From: Treponema sp.
GTDB lineage: Bacteria; Spirochaetota; Spirochaetia; Treponematales; Treponemataceae
DNA: 64,000 nucleotides
NCBI GenBank assembly: GCA_017553635.1
Contig: JAFZKN010000012.1
Span: forward strand, 66,483-130,482
Direction of reading: 5' to 3'
The notes under the pieces are model-generated. The model was not told where the DNA came from and ran no database searches. It saw only the letters and a program-made list of their open reading frames with translations. Shown here piece after piece: positions 1 through 8,258 of the stretch (its first letter is position 1; each line of letters opens with the position of its first letter). A program made the translations under genes and the position numbers.

Positions 1-1
1 A

Positions 2-838
2 CCAGACGTCTGCCAGCTTATTGCCGACAGACTGCAGGAGTCTGATGTAGAAATCAAAATTTATCCTGTCATCACAAACCTTTTACAAACTGTTTTTGAT
101 TTCAATTTAGAACCTGACATTTTATTTCTGGATTATATGTACTACCAGAATGAAAACTTTGATCCTTATCTGCTTTTAAAGAAGTACAATAAGATTTTTC
201 CCATAGTCTTTTACAACCATCCGTACCCGCTTCCTGACAAACGAAGACTTTTCTGGCTTTACAGTTTAAAACGCACGGGACTTTTTAACAACCTTTCCAG
301 AATTGAACCAATTCTCTACAGCATGGAAGAAGCCCTTAAAGATCCGCGAATTTTTCCCTACGTTTCAGGAATACAGCAGCCAAAGCCCTACAAATCTTCA
401 AATCTCAGATACATCGTTCCACTCAATGAGAACGAAATTGAATATTACAAGCAGCATTATTCAAACGTGATTACAGATTATTATTCTGATGGTTTTAATT
501 TTATTCAGAATGAACACATTTATGTTTCAGATATTATCCCGGAATATGTAAAACAGTTCCGTTCTAAAAACAGGCTTTCTCATAAACTTACAGTTCTTTT
601 ATCGTATCTGTATTTAAAAAGAAACTCACATGTTCCCATGACAGAACTATGCAGCGTACTATCTGAAAATGGAAAAGCGATTTCACCAAACAGTCTGAGA
701 TTGTGCATACACAGATTGAGAAATCATTTAAAAAGAAACCGCGATACAAGCGTGGATTTAATTTCTTTCGACCACGGATATATGCTTATAGATAAAGAAG
801 AAGGCAATGTTTTAAGCCGCAATCGTGCTGCGACCTAA
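2..838 (+). CDS. OmpR-like response regulator, 5' end outside the window
   Basis: The reading frame is open from the left edge, so the gene is truncated at its 5' end. The first 45 residues look like the second half of a receiver domain: hydrophobic strands end in a candidate phosphoacceptor Asp (codon 131-133, context LFLDYMYY). After it the receiver is atypical, without a clear MP pair or the usual conserved Thr and Lys. The last ~90 residues form a winged helix of the OmpR/PhoB type, with a recognition-helix-like segment SPNSLRLCIHRLRNHLK and a final hairpin around DHGYMLID. It probably binds DNA. Its kinase and targets are not visible. It is convergent with the chemotaxis operon and ends at a shared terminator. 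Confidence 0.7.
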   Translation, partial: PDVCQLIADRLQESDVEIKIYPVITNLLQTVFDFNLEPDILFLDYMYYQNENFDPYLLLKKYNKIFPIVFYNHPYPLPDKRRLFWLYSLKRTGLFNNLSRIEPILYSMEEALKDPRIFPYVSGIQQPKPYKSSNLRYIVPLNENEIEYYKQHYSNVITDYYSDGFNFIQNEHIYVSDIIPEYVKQFRSKNRLSHKLTVLLSYLYLKRNSHVPMTELCSVLSENGKAISPNSLRLCIHRLRNHLKRNRDTSVDLISFDHGYMLIDKEEGNVLSRNRAAT

Positions 839-851
839 AACTAACTGGAAT

Positions 852-879
852 CTCAAAAAACCATAGCAGGTTTTTTGAG
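852..879. terminator. Bidirectional terminator between the regulator and cheY
   Basis: A perfect 11-bp inverted repeat (CTCAAAAAACC / GGTTTTTTGAG) with a 6-nt loop. The A/T run inside each arm supplies a U-rich 3' arm in either direction. It lies between two convergent genes and could end both. Confidence 0.8.
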
Positions 880-899
880 TCCACTCTTACAGCACAAGA

Positions 900-1334
900 C
901 TATTTCAATGAAGCGCCGATGCGTTCCAAAACCTTTTTGCGATCAAGAGGTTTGATGATATAGTTTTTAGCACCAAGCAAAAGAGATTTCTTTACGAGTT
1001 CTTCTTTTCCAAGAGCACTTACCATTACAACTTTTGCATTCTTATCAAAAGCCATAATCTGTTCAAGAGCTGTAATACCGTCCATACGAGGCATTGTAAT
1101 ATCCATTGTTACGATGTCAACATTTGGACAAAGCTCTTTATATTTATCAACGCCTTCTTTTCCATCAGCTGCTGTTGCTACAATTTCATAGCCTTCACTC
1201 GACAAAATCTGTCCAAGCTGTTTTGCAACGAAAATTGAGTCATCGACAACTAAAACGCGGAATTTAGATCCATCTTCTTTAGTTCCTTCTGGTGGTCTTT
1301 CGTTAATTGTAGGAAAATCCTGCTTTGTTTTCAT
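900..1334 (-). CDS. cheY: Chemotaxis response regulator CheY
   Basis: Single-domain receiver of 144 aa that carries the phosphoryl signal from CheA to the flagellar motor. The active site is complete: acidic pair D31/D32 in VVDDS, phosphoacceptor D78 in TMDITMP, switch Ser106 in VSALGK and Lys128 in IIKPLD. A ~24-residue polar N-terminal extension precedes the receiver fold, longer than in enteric CheY. It is the last gene of cheA-cheW/R-cheX-cheY, 18 bp after cheX, with AGGGAG as ribosome-binding site. Confidence 0.95.
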   Translation of the reverse strand: MKTKQDFPTINERPPEGTKEDGSKFRVLVVDDSIFVAKQLGQILSSEGYEIVATAADGKEGVDKYKELCPNVDIVTMDITMPRMDGITALEQIMAFDKNAKVVMVSALGKEELVKKSLLLGAKNYIIKPLDRKKVLERIGASLK

Positions 1335-1352
1335 AACTTATCTCCCTTTATA

Positions 1353-1835
1353 TTATGCCCTTTCTCTTATTGCAACGTTAACTTCAATCTTGCCGAAATC
1401 TGTAATAAGAGGAACAATAAGTGCCTCAACATTTTCTGACTGTCCTGCCAAAGCTGCAATTTCCATTTTCTCACCTGCAAACAATGCCGGTGGTGTAAGG
1501 TCAAACTTAAATCCGAGCTCATGCAGTTTTGTTACAGCCTGAGCAGTAATCAAGTTTGCCAATTCACTGATTGTAGCTTTTGCCAAATCGTCAAAATCCT
1601 TAAGCTGTTCACCATTCATTTTAGAAGCAATATTCAAAGCTGTTTCATATGTCATATCAAACAGTACTCGACCTTCTACATCGCCTGCTAAACCTACTAA
1701 AGCTGCTACACCCATTACAGGCATTGCAGTTGACTTAAGATATAAGTCTCCTCTTTTAACTTCAGCATCGCCTAAAACTTCTTTCAACACTCTGTACGAA
1801 GTTTCAACAAATGGGTTAATATACTCAACTCTCAT
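1353..1835 (-). CDS. cheX: CheY-P phosphatase CheX
   Basis: A 160-aa CheX/CheC-family protein that dephosphorylates CheY-P and ends the signal, replacing CheZ. The catalytic ExxN motif is present once (E91 and N94, context ISELANLI), as in CheX and unlike CheC, which has two. It is a soluble cytoplasmic enzyme expected to act as a dimer. It lies between cheW/R and cheY with 18-bp gaps and has an AAGGAG ribosome-binding site. This gene order matches the che operon known from treponemes. Confidence 0.93.
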   Translation of the reverse strand: MRVEYINPFVETSYRVLKEVLGDAEVKRGDLYLKSTAMPVMGVAALVGLAGDVEGRVLFDMTYETALNIASKMNGEQLKDFDDLAKATISELANLITAQAVTKLHELGFKFDLTPPALFAGEKMEIAALAGQSENVEALIVPLITDFGKIEVNVAIRERA

Positions 1836-1853
1836 GCTTTACTCCTTTATGCT

Positions 1854-3275
1854 TTATTGTTTATTAAAATAGGTTAAAGACCCTACAGTCTTTTCACCCC
1901 AATTAGAGCCTTTGCCAAGTGATTCTCCGGCACCAAGAATAATTATACCATTACCTTTAAGCTTTTCATCAAAATCACCAACAACCATATTCTGAGCCTC
2001 TACAGGAAGGAAAGAAAGAACATCTCGCGCAAACACAATATCAACCATTGGAAGGCTGTTTGAATTTGTACAATCGTGGTACTCAAACATGATAATGTCT
2101 TTTATTTCCTGTGTAAAGGTTGCTTCACCCGTTACTTTTCTTGTAATGTATGGAGCATACCAGTCATTCGCATAAGTATCAGGAATTGTCACAAGAGGGG
2201 CATTTGAAATGTTCAACAAATCAACATCCTGTGCATAAATTCTGATCTTTGCATCCGGATATCTTTTTTTCAATATACATGCCAAAGAATAAGATTCATA
2301 TCCTTTTGCACATCCAGGGTTCCAGACAACAATCTGTTTTGCATTGTTATCAGGAAGCAGTTTATAGATTTCATCAGCATACTGCTTTGTCCACCACTGT
2401 CCATTGCAAGGTGACCAGAAAGGACTCAGGAAATCATCAGCATCTTTTTCATTCTGAAGCTGTGATCCTGAAGATTTTCTTTCTGCAATCCACTGATCAA
2501 ACCGGGATTTAACCCATGAATCATTTATATCTGTTACATAGAATTTCTTTAAGTTCTTTAATTCTTCTACGATAAATTTAAAATCCTGATCAGTCGAATC
2601 TTTCGGCTCTGGTTTTGGAGCTTCTGCTTTTACAGGAGCTTCTTCTGTCTGTGAAGCTGGTACAGCAGCTGCTTTTGCCGGTGCTGCTCTTGTAACGATA
2701 TCTTCAACAGTTGTATTGATGTAAACATTATCAATTCCACTTTCTTTATCTTTAGCAGAAATTCTTGAACTGAAAATACGTTCAATATCAAGAAGAATAT
2801 AAAGATGCTTTTGACATTCAACAACACCGTAAATATATTTAATATTGATATCGCCAAACAAAGGATGCGGCGGCTGAATCGTACTCTTCTGAATTCCAAC
2901 TACCTTATCAATTGCATCTACAACAACTCCAAAAAGCTGATCACCTACATTTACAATCAGCATATTCTCTACTGAGTTATCTTTTCTTACTGGAACATCA
3001 ATATTAAAAAACAGTCTCAAGTCAATGATAGGAATAATTTCACCACGAAGATTGTATACACCCAATACGAAAGGCAATGTATTAGGAACATATGTAAAAC
3101 GTCCTGTCTTCGCAATTTCTTTTACCTGCATAATGTCGATTGCATAATCTTTTCCGGCAAGCGAAAAAGTTACCATCTTAAAATCGACAATAGCGACATT
3201 TTCTCTGTCTTCTGACTGTTCTTCCAGGCTGAGATTATCGTTTAGCTGAAGCGCTTCTGTGTATTCATTTTCCAT
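1854..3275 (-). CDS. cheW: CheW coupling protein fused to a CheR-like domain
   Basis: Of 473 aa, residues ~30-172 are a CheW domain (VVGIQK and NLRGEIIPIIDLR type signatures) that couples receptors to CheA. An Ala/Pro/Glu-rich linker (~173-230) leads to a C-terminal CheR-type methyltransferase fold (~231-473). The SAM-binding motif I is recognisable (WNPGCAKGYESYSLA, ~318-332), with later segments resembling CheR motifs (IYAQDVD, VDIVFARDVL). Several usual residues differ: CheR normally has GCSTGEE and CRNVLIYF. The fused domain may therefore bind SAM or receptors without full methyltransferase activity. Second gene of the operon, 17 bp after cheA, with an AAGGGGATGAG ribosome-binding region. 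Confidence 0.9.
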   Translation of the reverse strand: MENEYTEALQLNDNLSLEEQSEDRENVAIVDFKMVTFSLAGKDYAIDIMQVKEIAKTGRFTYVPNTLPFVLGVYNLRGEIIPIIDLRLFFNIDVPVRKDNSVENMLIVNVGDQLFGVVVDAIDKVVGIQKSTIQPPHPLFGDINIKYIYGVVECQKHLYILLDIERIFSSRISAKDKESGIDNVYINTTVEDIVTRAAPAKAAAVPASQTEEAPVKAEAPKPEPKDSTDQDFKFIVEELKNLKKFYVTDINDSWVKSRFDQWIAERKSSGSQLQNEKDADDFLSPFWSPCNGQWWTKQYADEIYKLLPDNNAKQIVVWNPGCAKGYESYSLACILKKRYPDAKIRIYAQDVDLLNISNAPLVTIPDTYANDWYAPYITRKVTGEATFTQEIKDIIMFEYHDCTNSNSLPMVDIVFARDVLSFLPVEAQNMVVGDFDEKLKGNGIIILGAGESLGKGSNWGEKTVGSLTYFNKQ

Positions 3276-3292
3276 AAACTCATCCCCTTCTC

Positions 3293-5677
3293 TTATAGTC
3301 CATTTTCAGCAGCATGAGCTTCCTGTGCCCTTAATTCCTGACGCACACCGAGTTCAAGCAGCTGACGAACATCGATAATCAAAGATACAGAACCATCACC
3401 AAGTACAGATGCACCTGCAATTCCAGGAGAATTTGTAAACTGGTCACGAAGCGGTTTAATTACAACGTCTTCTTCTCCAATAAGAGAATCTACCATAACA
3501 CCGATTTTCTTTTCTTCTGTACCTACAATAACCACAAAACTATATTCACTGTTTACAGTATCTTTTATATTGAACAGTCTCGAAAGACGAAGAATACTGA
3601 TTACTTCGTTTCGAACATTAAGAACTTCGTAGTTATCAATTGTATTTATGTCTTCGAGTTTAACTCGCTGACTTTCAATAACCGACGCAATTGGAATTGA
3701 GTAAACTTCCCTTCCAACGCGGACAAGAAGTCCCTGAATAATTGCAAGAGTAAGCGGAAGCCTTATAGAGAACTTTGTTCCCTTTCCTTTTTCACTTGTA
3801 ACAGAAACTGTTCCATTAAGTTTTTCAATCATCGTCTTTACAACATCAAGTCCTACACCGCGGCCGGAAACATTTGAAATCTTGTCCGCTGTTGAGAATC
3901 CCGGCATAAAGATAAGCTCATAAGCTTCCTGATCTGTAAGAATTTTGTTTGGATGAATAAGTCCCTTTGAAACAGCTTTTTCTTTTACCTTCTTTACATC
4001 AATTCCGGCACCATCATCTGCGATGTCGATGATAATCTGGTTTCCTTCATTAGATGCTTTAAGAAGAAGAGTTCCTTCTTCCGGTTTACCTGCAGCAAGA
4101 CGTACCTTTGGTTCTTCGATACCATGGTCAACAGAGTTTCTTACACAGTGCATTACCGGATCAAGAAGATCATCGATAACTGTTTTATCAAGTTCTGTAT
4201 CTTCACCTTCAATCACAAGATTAATCTTTTTATTTAAATCACGCTGAAGGTCACGAACTACGCGAGGGAAACGGCTGAAAATCTGATTGATAGGAACCAT
4301 TCGGATTTTCATTACACCTTCCTGGAGTTCACTTGCAATTCTACCAAGGTTCTGTGTTGATGAACGGAACTTAACTGTAAGATTCTTTAAAGCAGATTCA
4401 AATGAATCAAAATAATTAAGGACATCACCAAATTCCTGAGAAATATTTGCTTTAATTTCTTTTACACTTACACCGCTCTGAATTTCTTCGAGATACTGCG
4501 GAAGCTGATCAAACATACGTCTGATTTTTTCACGATATGCAGCATCTGTTGTCTGAAACTGAACCTGTATATCACTCATCTGGCTTGCAGTCTGGTTAAA
4601 TGCAGCCTTTGTAATAACTGTTTCTGATACAAGGTTAAGAAGATAATCGATGCGTTTTGAATCAACACGCAATACAGATCCCTGCTGAATGTGAGTTCCA
4701 CTTGCAGGCGCCTGTTTCTGAGCTGCTTTTGCAGGAGCTGGTTTTGCAACAGCTTTCTCTTCTACCTGTTCTTCTTCCTCTTCGACTTCCTGTTCAACAG
4801 GAGCAGACTGTACTACCGGTTCAGACTCTGCTTCTTTTGCTGCACTTTCAGGTTCAACAATCTGTGCATCTGTACTTAATGTTACATCACTTAAGAATGA
4901 AACATCTTCAATATCTTCTGCAGAAGAAGCTGATGCGAGATAGTAATAAACAGTTGGATAAAATTCATCTTCATAAAGTGCGTCAAAATCAGGAACCGTT
5001 TTAAGAATACTTCCGCACGCTTTTAAAGCAGCGAATACCTGTATTCCCCCAACTGAGTTCATAGGATTTGATTCATCAAACTGAACTGTAACGCACCACA
5101 GCTTCTGTCCATTTTCACAAACCTGTGAAAGTTCTGCATATTCATCATCTGAAAGAACCGGTTTAGATCCCTTCTGTGCAGCCGGTTCACTTTTTGGAGC
5201 AGCCATCTTCGGTGCTGCCGGTTTTGGAGCAGGAGCTTCCTGTTTTGGTGCTGAAGATTTTTTACTCTTTTTATCTTGTTTCTCCGGAATAAACGCCTTA
5301 AGGCGGTTCGTAAGAGAATTTACATCTTCCTGATAAATTGAACCATTCGCACGAGCTTCAAGCATTGCTTTAATCGTATCAATTGAATCAAGCAATACGT
5401 CGACGACGGGTTCGGTAACTTGTAAACGGTCAGAACGAAGTTCATCAAGTACATCTTCTACAGTATGTGTAAATGTAGAAAGCTCTGTAAACTCTACAGT
5501 AGCTGAACCACCCTTGAGTGTATGTGCTGCCCTGAAAATTTCATCAATGGCATCATGATTCAAAGGATCGTTCTCGATGACTAAGATGTTGCTCTCAAGA
5601 TTTTCTACCTGCTGCTCTGCTTCAGTGAAGAAATCCTTAAGAAGTTCCTCGTTGTTAATATCCAGATAATCACTCAT
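3293..5677 (-). CDS. cheA: Chemotaxis histidine kinase CheA
   Basis: A 794-aa sensor kinase that receives signals from chemoreceptors through CheW and phosphorylates CheY. Domains in order: P1 Hpt with phosphorylatable His52 (AAHTLKGGS); Pro/Ala/Lys linker; a P2-like domain (~175-275); an acidic linker (~280-310); P3 dimerisation (~330-470); P4 ATPase with N box MHCVRNSVDHGIE (~509-521), G1 DDGAGID (~554-560) and G2 GRGVGLD (~605-611); and CheW-like P5 (~645-785). It is the first gene of the operon. The start ATG has no Shine-Dalgarno sequence, but a good promoter ends 8 nt before it, suggesting a leaderless mRNA. Confidence 0.95.
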   Translation of the reverse strand: MSDYLDINNEELLKDFFTEAEQQVENLESNILVIENDPLNHDAIDEIFRAAHTLKGGSATVEFTELSTFTHTVEDVLDELRSDRLQVTEPVVDVLLDSIDTIKAMLEARANGSIYQEDVNSLTNRLKAFIPEKQDKKSKKSSAPKQEAPAPKPAAPKMAAPKSEPAAQKGSKPVLSDDEYAELSQVCENGQKLWCVTVQFDESNPMNSVGGIQVFAALKACGSILKTVPDFDALYEDEFYPTVYYYLASASSAEDIEDVSFLSDVTLSTDAQIVEPESAAKEAESEPVVQSAPVEQEVEEEEEQVEEKAVAKPAPAKAAQKQAPASGTHIQQGSVLRVDSKRIDYLLNLVSETVITKAAFNQTASQMSDIQVQFQTTDAAYREKIRRMFDQLPQYLEEIQSGVSVKEIKANISQEFGDVLNYFDSFESALKNLTVKFRSSTQNLGRIASELQEGVMKIRMVPINQIFSRFPRVVRDLQRDLNKKINLVIEGEDTELDKTVIDDLLDPVMHCVRNSVDHGIEEPKVRLAAGKPEEGTLLLKASNEGNQIIIDIADDGAGIDVKKVKEKAVSKGLIHPNKILTDQEAYELIFMPGFSTADKISNVSGRGVGLDVVKTMIEKLNGTVSVTSEKGKGTKFSIRLPLTLAIIQGLLVRVGREVYSIPIASVIESQRVKLEDINTIDNYEVLNVRNEVISILRLSRLFNIKDTVNSEYSFVVIVGTEEKKIGVMVDSLIGEEDVVIKPLRDQFTNSPGIAGASVLGDGSVSLIIDVRQLLELGVRQELRAQEAHAAENGL

Positions 5678-5685
5678 ATCTTATT

Positions 5686-5713
5686 ATTATATACTTTCTC
5701 CGTCATAAGTCAA
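5686..5713 (-). promoter_or_regulatory. cheA promoter, apparently leaderless
   Basis: On the minus strand TTGACT, a 16-bp spacer and TATAAT are followed 8 nt later by the cheA ATG. Initiation 6-8 nt after the -10 would put the RNA 5' end at or next to the start codon. The purine run GGAG lies too far upstream to serve as a ribosome-binding site. Confidence 0.7.
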
Positions 5714-5830
5714 ACAAAAAAAATTCTGTATAAAATTCATGTAAAGTACTTTATCAACCGATAATTAAAGAGTAAATTTATCTAAATCTGATTTTTATAG
5801 ACAAATTCAGCATATAAGAGGCGGTTAACC

Positions 5831-7045
5831 ATGAAAAAAATGAAATTTTATTCAATTTTGGCATCTCTTTTACTCACTGCAGGCATTTCGTTTGCTGATG
5901 CGGGTTTTACGGGCATGGCCGGAGGTTCTTCGGGCTTTGCAGGAGTTTTTAAAGATGATGATGTTGAATTTGACATTCCGTTTAACGCTTTTGCAGCAGT
6001 TCAGCTTAATTTCGGCTCTTGGGGTATTTTCAGGGCAAACTTAGGTCTTGCAAGCAAAAACCTGACAGAAGGAAATCTATTTAAAGGCCAGGATGCAATT
6101 CTTCGCATGAACGAATGTTCCCTTACGCTCATCAAGACAAGTGAGGATGTTAAAAATTACTTTGGTTTTTACATGGGAACTTATGAAGTTGCAGGAAAGG
6201 ATGAATATCTTCAGCGCCATTTTGGAATTGAACCTATTTCTTCCTTATTAACTAAAAGTGCTACAACCCTTTCATGCGGAGTTCCGATTTATGATAACGA
6301 AGGAGCAGGTTTTTCTTACACGATGCATTTTGCAAAAGCTCCTGGAACACTTGGATTTAACATTTACTTTAATACACTTCATGATTCAGATCTCAAATTT
6401 AATTTTGATATAAGAACTGCATGGGTAACAAATCTTTTAACAATTGATATTTCCGGAGGAATCGGAACTCCGATAAAAAATGATGCAGATGCATACGTCC
6501 TCATCGACACACTTTATCTTCATGGCGGTGTGAGCCTTTTATTCGGCAGTACTTACACTTCTTCACTTTTCATTCAGGGTGGAATTCAGAATGTATCACT
6601 CACACACAATGGTTCAGGTGCCGTATTTGATGCAGGAAAAGATATTTCTATTCTTGTTGAACCTAGAATCTATACAAAGTCTGTTAAAGTAAGACTTGCT
6701 GCATTCTCAATTCCAAAAGAATTTGTAAGTGACTTTCTCTACCTTGAAGATACACTCGGTGCAGCCGTTACAGTTTTCTCTGATGCAGCTTCTACAAAAA
6801 ATTCAAACATTACAATCGGCGCACATTTAATCGGATCAATTGAAGACGGTGATTTTGTAAAACTCATTGACGGATTTTATTTTAAAACAACAAATTATGT
6901 ACTTAATACTTACATAACTCCATTCATTGATGTTCCTGTTGCAAACGGCACTCTTGAATTTATGGGCCAGTTTGGTGTATGTAATATACTCGATACACCT
7001 TATATCAAGGCTAAAGCAAAAATCGGATACAGGAGAGCATTCTAG
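5831..7045 (+). CDS. Exported, probable outer-membrane beta-barrel protein
   Basis: A 404-aa protein with a signal peptide (two Lys, hydrophobic core, likely cleavage after SFA near residue 22). The rest is rich in Gly, Phe and Tyr and has alternating polar/hydrophobic stretches and many short strands, consistent with a transmembrane beta-barrel. I recognise no named family. The ribosome-binding site is AGAGGCGG 7-8 nt before ATG. It lies 37 bp upstream of a PTS IIC-like permease on the same strand, so the two may be cotranscribed and act in uptake of the same solute. Confidence 0.65.
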   Translation: MKKMKFYSILASLLLTAGISFADAGFTGMAGGSSGFAGVFKDDDVEFDIPFNAFAAVQLNFGSWGIFRANLGLASKNLTEGNLFKGQDAILRMNECSLTLIKTSEDVKNYFGFYMGTYEVAGKDEYLQRHFGIEPISSLLTKSATTLSCGVPIYDNEGAGFSYTMHFAKAPGTLGFNIYFNTLHDSDLKFNFDIRTAWVTNLLTIDISGGIGTPIKNDADAYVLIDTLYLHGGVSLLFGSTYTSSLFIQGGIQNVSLTHNGSGAVFDAGKDISILVEPRIYTKSVKVRLAAFSIPKEFVSDFLYLEDTLGAAVTVFSDAASTKNSNITIGAHLIGSIEDGDFVKLIDGFYFKTTNYVLNTYITPFIDVPVANGTLEFMGQFGVCNILDTPYIKAKAKIGYRRAF

Positions 7046-7082
7046 ATGCACTGCATCTAAATAAAAACAGGCAGGTAAAAAT

Positions 7083-8144
7083 ATGAATAAGTATGTTAAG
7101 CGCTACTTAATCGACGCCATGAGCGGAATGGCTCAGGGACTTTTTGCATCTCTTTTAATCGGGACGATTATAAGAACTTTCGGACTTCAGCTTTTAAAGA
7201 TTGCTGATATTGCACCGTTCCAGTTTCTTGTAGATGCAGGAAACTTTGCAATGAATCCAAATGTTGTAGGCTGTGCAATGGCAATCGGAATCGGTTTCGC
7301 AATGAAGGTTGATGCACTCGTACTCTTTTCTCTTGCAGCAGTTGGCTCTGCAGCAAACGTAACTGGTGGCGCCGGTGGTCCTCTTGCAGTTTTATTCATT
7401 GCAATAATCGCAGCAGAACTCGGTCAGCTTGTAAGCAAAAAAACAAAAGTTGATATTATCGTTACTCCACTTGTAACAATTCTTTCAGGAGTTCTTCTTA
7501 CTGTGCTGTTCGCAAAACATTTAGGCAATGCAGCAAATTCAATAGGAAGCATCGTAATTTGGGCAACAAAACTTCATCCATTTATTATGGGAATGATTGT
7601 TTCTGCCGTTGTCGGAATTGCATTGACTCTTCCGATCAGTTCTGCAGCAATCTGTGCAGCTTTAGGACTTGTAGGATTAGCAGGTGGAGCTGCAGTTGCA
7701 GGATGCTGTACTCAGATGGTGGGCTTTGCAGTAATGAGCTATAAAGAAAATAAAGTTCAGGGTCTATTAAGTCAGGGTCTTGGAACTTCAATGCTCCAGA
7801 TGCCTAACATCATAAAAAATCCTTTAATCTGGATCCCGCCTGTTGCAGCATCTTTAATCACAGGCCCGATTGCAACATGTATTTTTAAACTCGAAATGAA
7901 CGGTGCTCCTATTTCATGCGGAATGGGAACATGCGGTCTTGTAGGTCCAATCGGTGTAGTTACAGGATGGTTTGAACCTTCTGAAAAAGCAATAGAAGTA
8001 GGACTCAATGCAATAAGCCCTACTCTCTTTGACTGGACAGGTCTTATTCTTGTATGCATTGTTCTTCCTGCCATCATCTGCTGGGGACTGGGAAATGCGT
8101 TTAGAAAACTCGGCTGGATTAAAGACGGCGATCTGACATTGTAA
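7083..8144 (+). CDS. PTS IIC-like membrane permease (PTS_EIIC_2 type)
   Basis: A 353-aa protein with about nine to ten hydrophobic segments rich in Gly and Ala. It resembles the stand-alone PTS IIC-like family, with conserved-looking stretches such as NPNVVGCAMAIGIG, LPISSAAICAALG and GMGTCGLVGPIG. No EIIA, EIIB, HPr or EI gene is near, so either another locus supplies phosphotransfer or it works as a simple permease. The substrate is unknown. The ribosome-binding site is in GGCAGG. It probably forms a unit with the preceding barrel-like protein. Confidence 0.7.
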   Translation: MNKYVKRYLIDAMSGMAQGLFASLLIGTIIRTFGLQLLKIADIAPFQFLVDAGNFAMNPNVVGCAMAIGIGFAMKVDALVLFSLAAVGSAANVTGGAGGPLAVLFIAIIAAELGQLVSKKTKVDIIVTPLVTILSGVLLTVLFAKHLGNAANSIGSIVIWATKLHPFIMGMIVSAVVGIALTLPISSAAICAALGLVGLAGGAAVAGCCTQMVGFAVMSYKENKVQGLLSQGLGTSMLQMPNIIKNPLIWIPPVAASLITGPIATCIFKLEMNGAPISCGMGTCGLVGPIGVVTGWFEPSEKAIEVGLNAISPTLFDWTGLILVCIVLPAIICWGLGNAFRKLGWIKDGDLTL

Positions 8145-8148
8145 AAAT

Positions 8149-8174
8149 ACTGCGCGCATGTGCGCGCGCAGTAA
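8149..8174. terminator. GC-rich hairpin after the IIC-like gene
   Basis: Ten paired bases starting TACTGCGCGC around a 6-nt loop, directly after the stop codon. No T-tract follows, so it may act as an RNA 3'-end stabiliser or a weak terminator. Positions 8152-8171 are strictly alternating pyrimidine-purine. Confidence 0.5.
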
Positions 8175-8220
8175 GTGTCATGTGTTATTCGCGCGCTTGC
8201 AGCCAGCCTAAACCATATCA

Positions 8221-8249
8221 TTGCACCACAACCCTCTTTTCTATATAAT
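8221..8249 (+). promoter_or_regulatory. icd promoter, apparently leaderless
   Basis: TTGCAC, a 17-bp spacer and a perfect TATAAT end 9 nt before the icd ATG at 8259. There is no Shine-Dalgarno sequence between them, so the transcript would start within 0-3 nt of the start codon. Confidence 0.75.
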
Positions 8250-8258
8250 ACTTCCATT

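Noticed and set aside
4023..5004. Plus-strand readings of 62-115 residues inside cheA
   Set aside because: They are antisense to a strongly conserved gene and have no ribosome-binding site or domain.
5719..5764. Possible sigma-28 promoter (TAAAGTAC near CCGATAAT) before the exported protein at 5831
   Set aside because: The spacing between the TAAA and CCGATAA elements is ~4 bp too short for sigma-28, and no -35 fits at the right distance.
8175..8258. In-frame 28-residue N-terminal extension of icd starting from GTG
   Set aside because: The stretch contains the TTGCAC-17-TATAAT promoter and has no family similarity; ATG 8259 gives the normal N-terminus.
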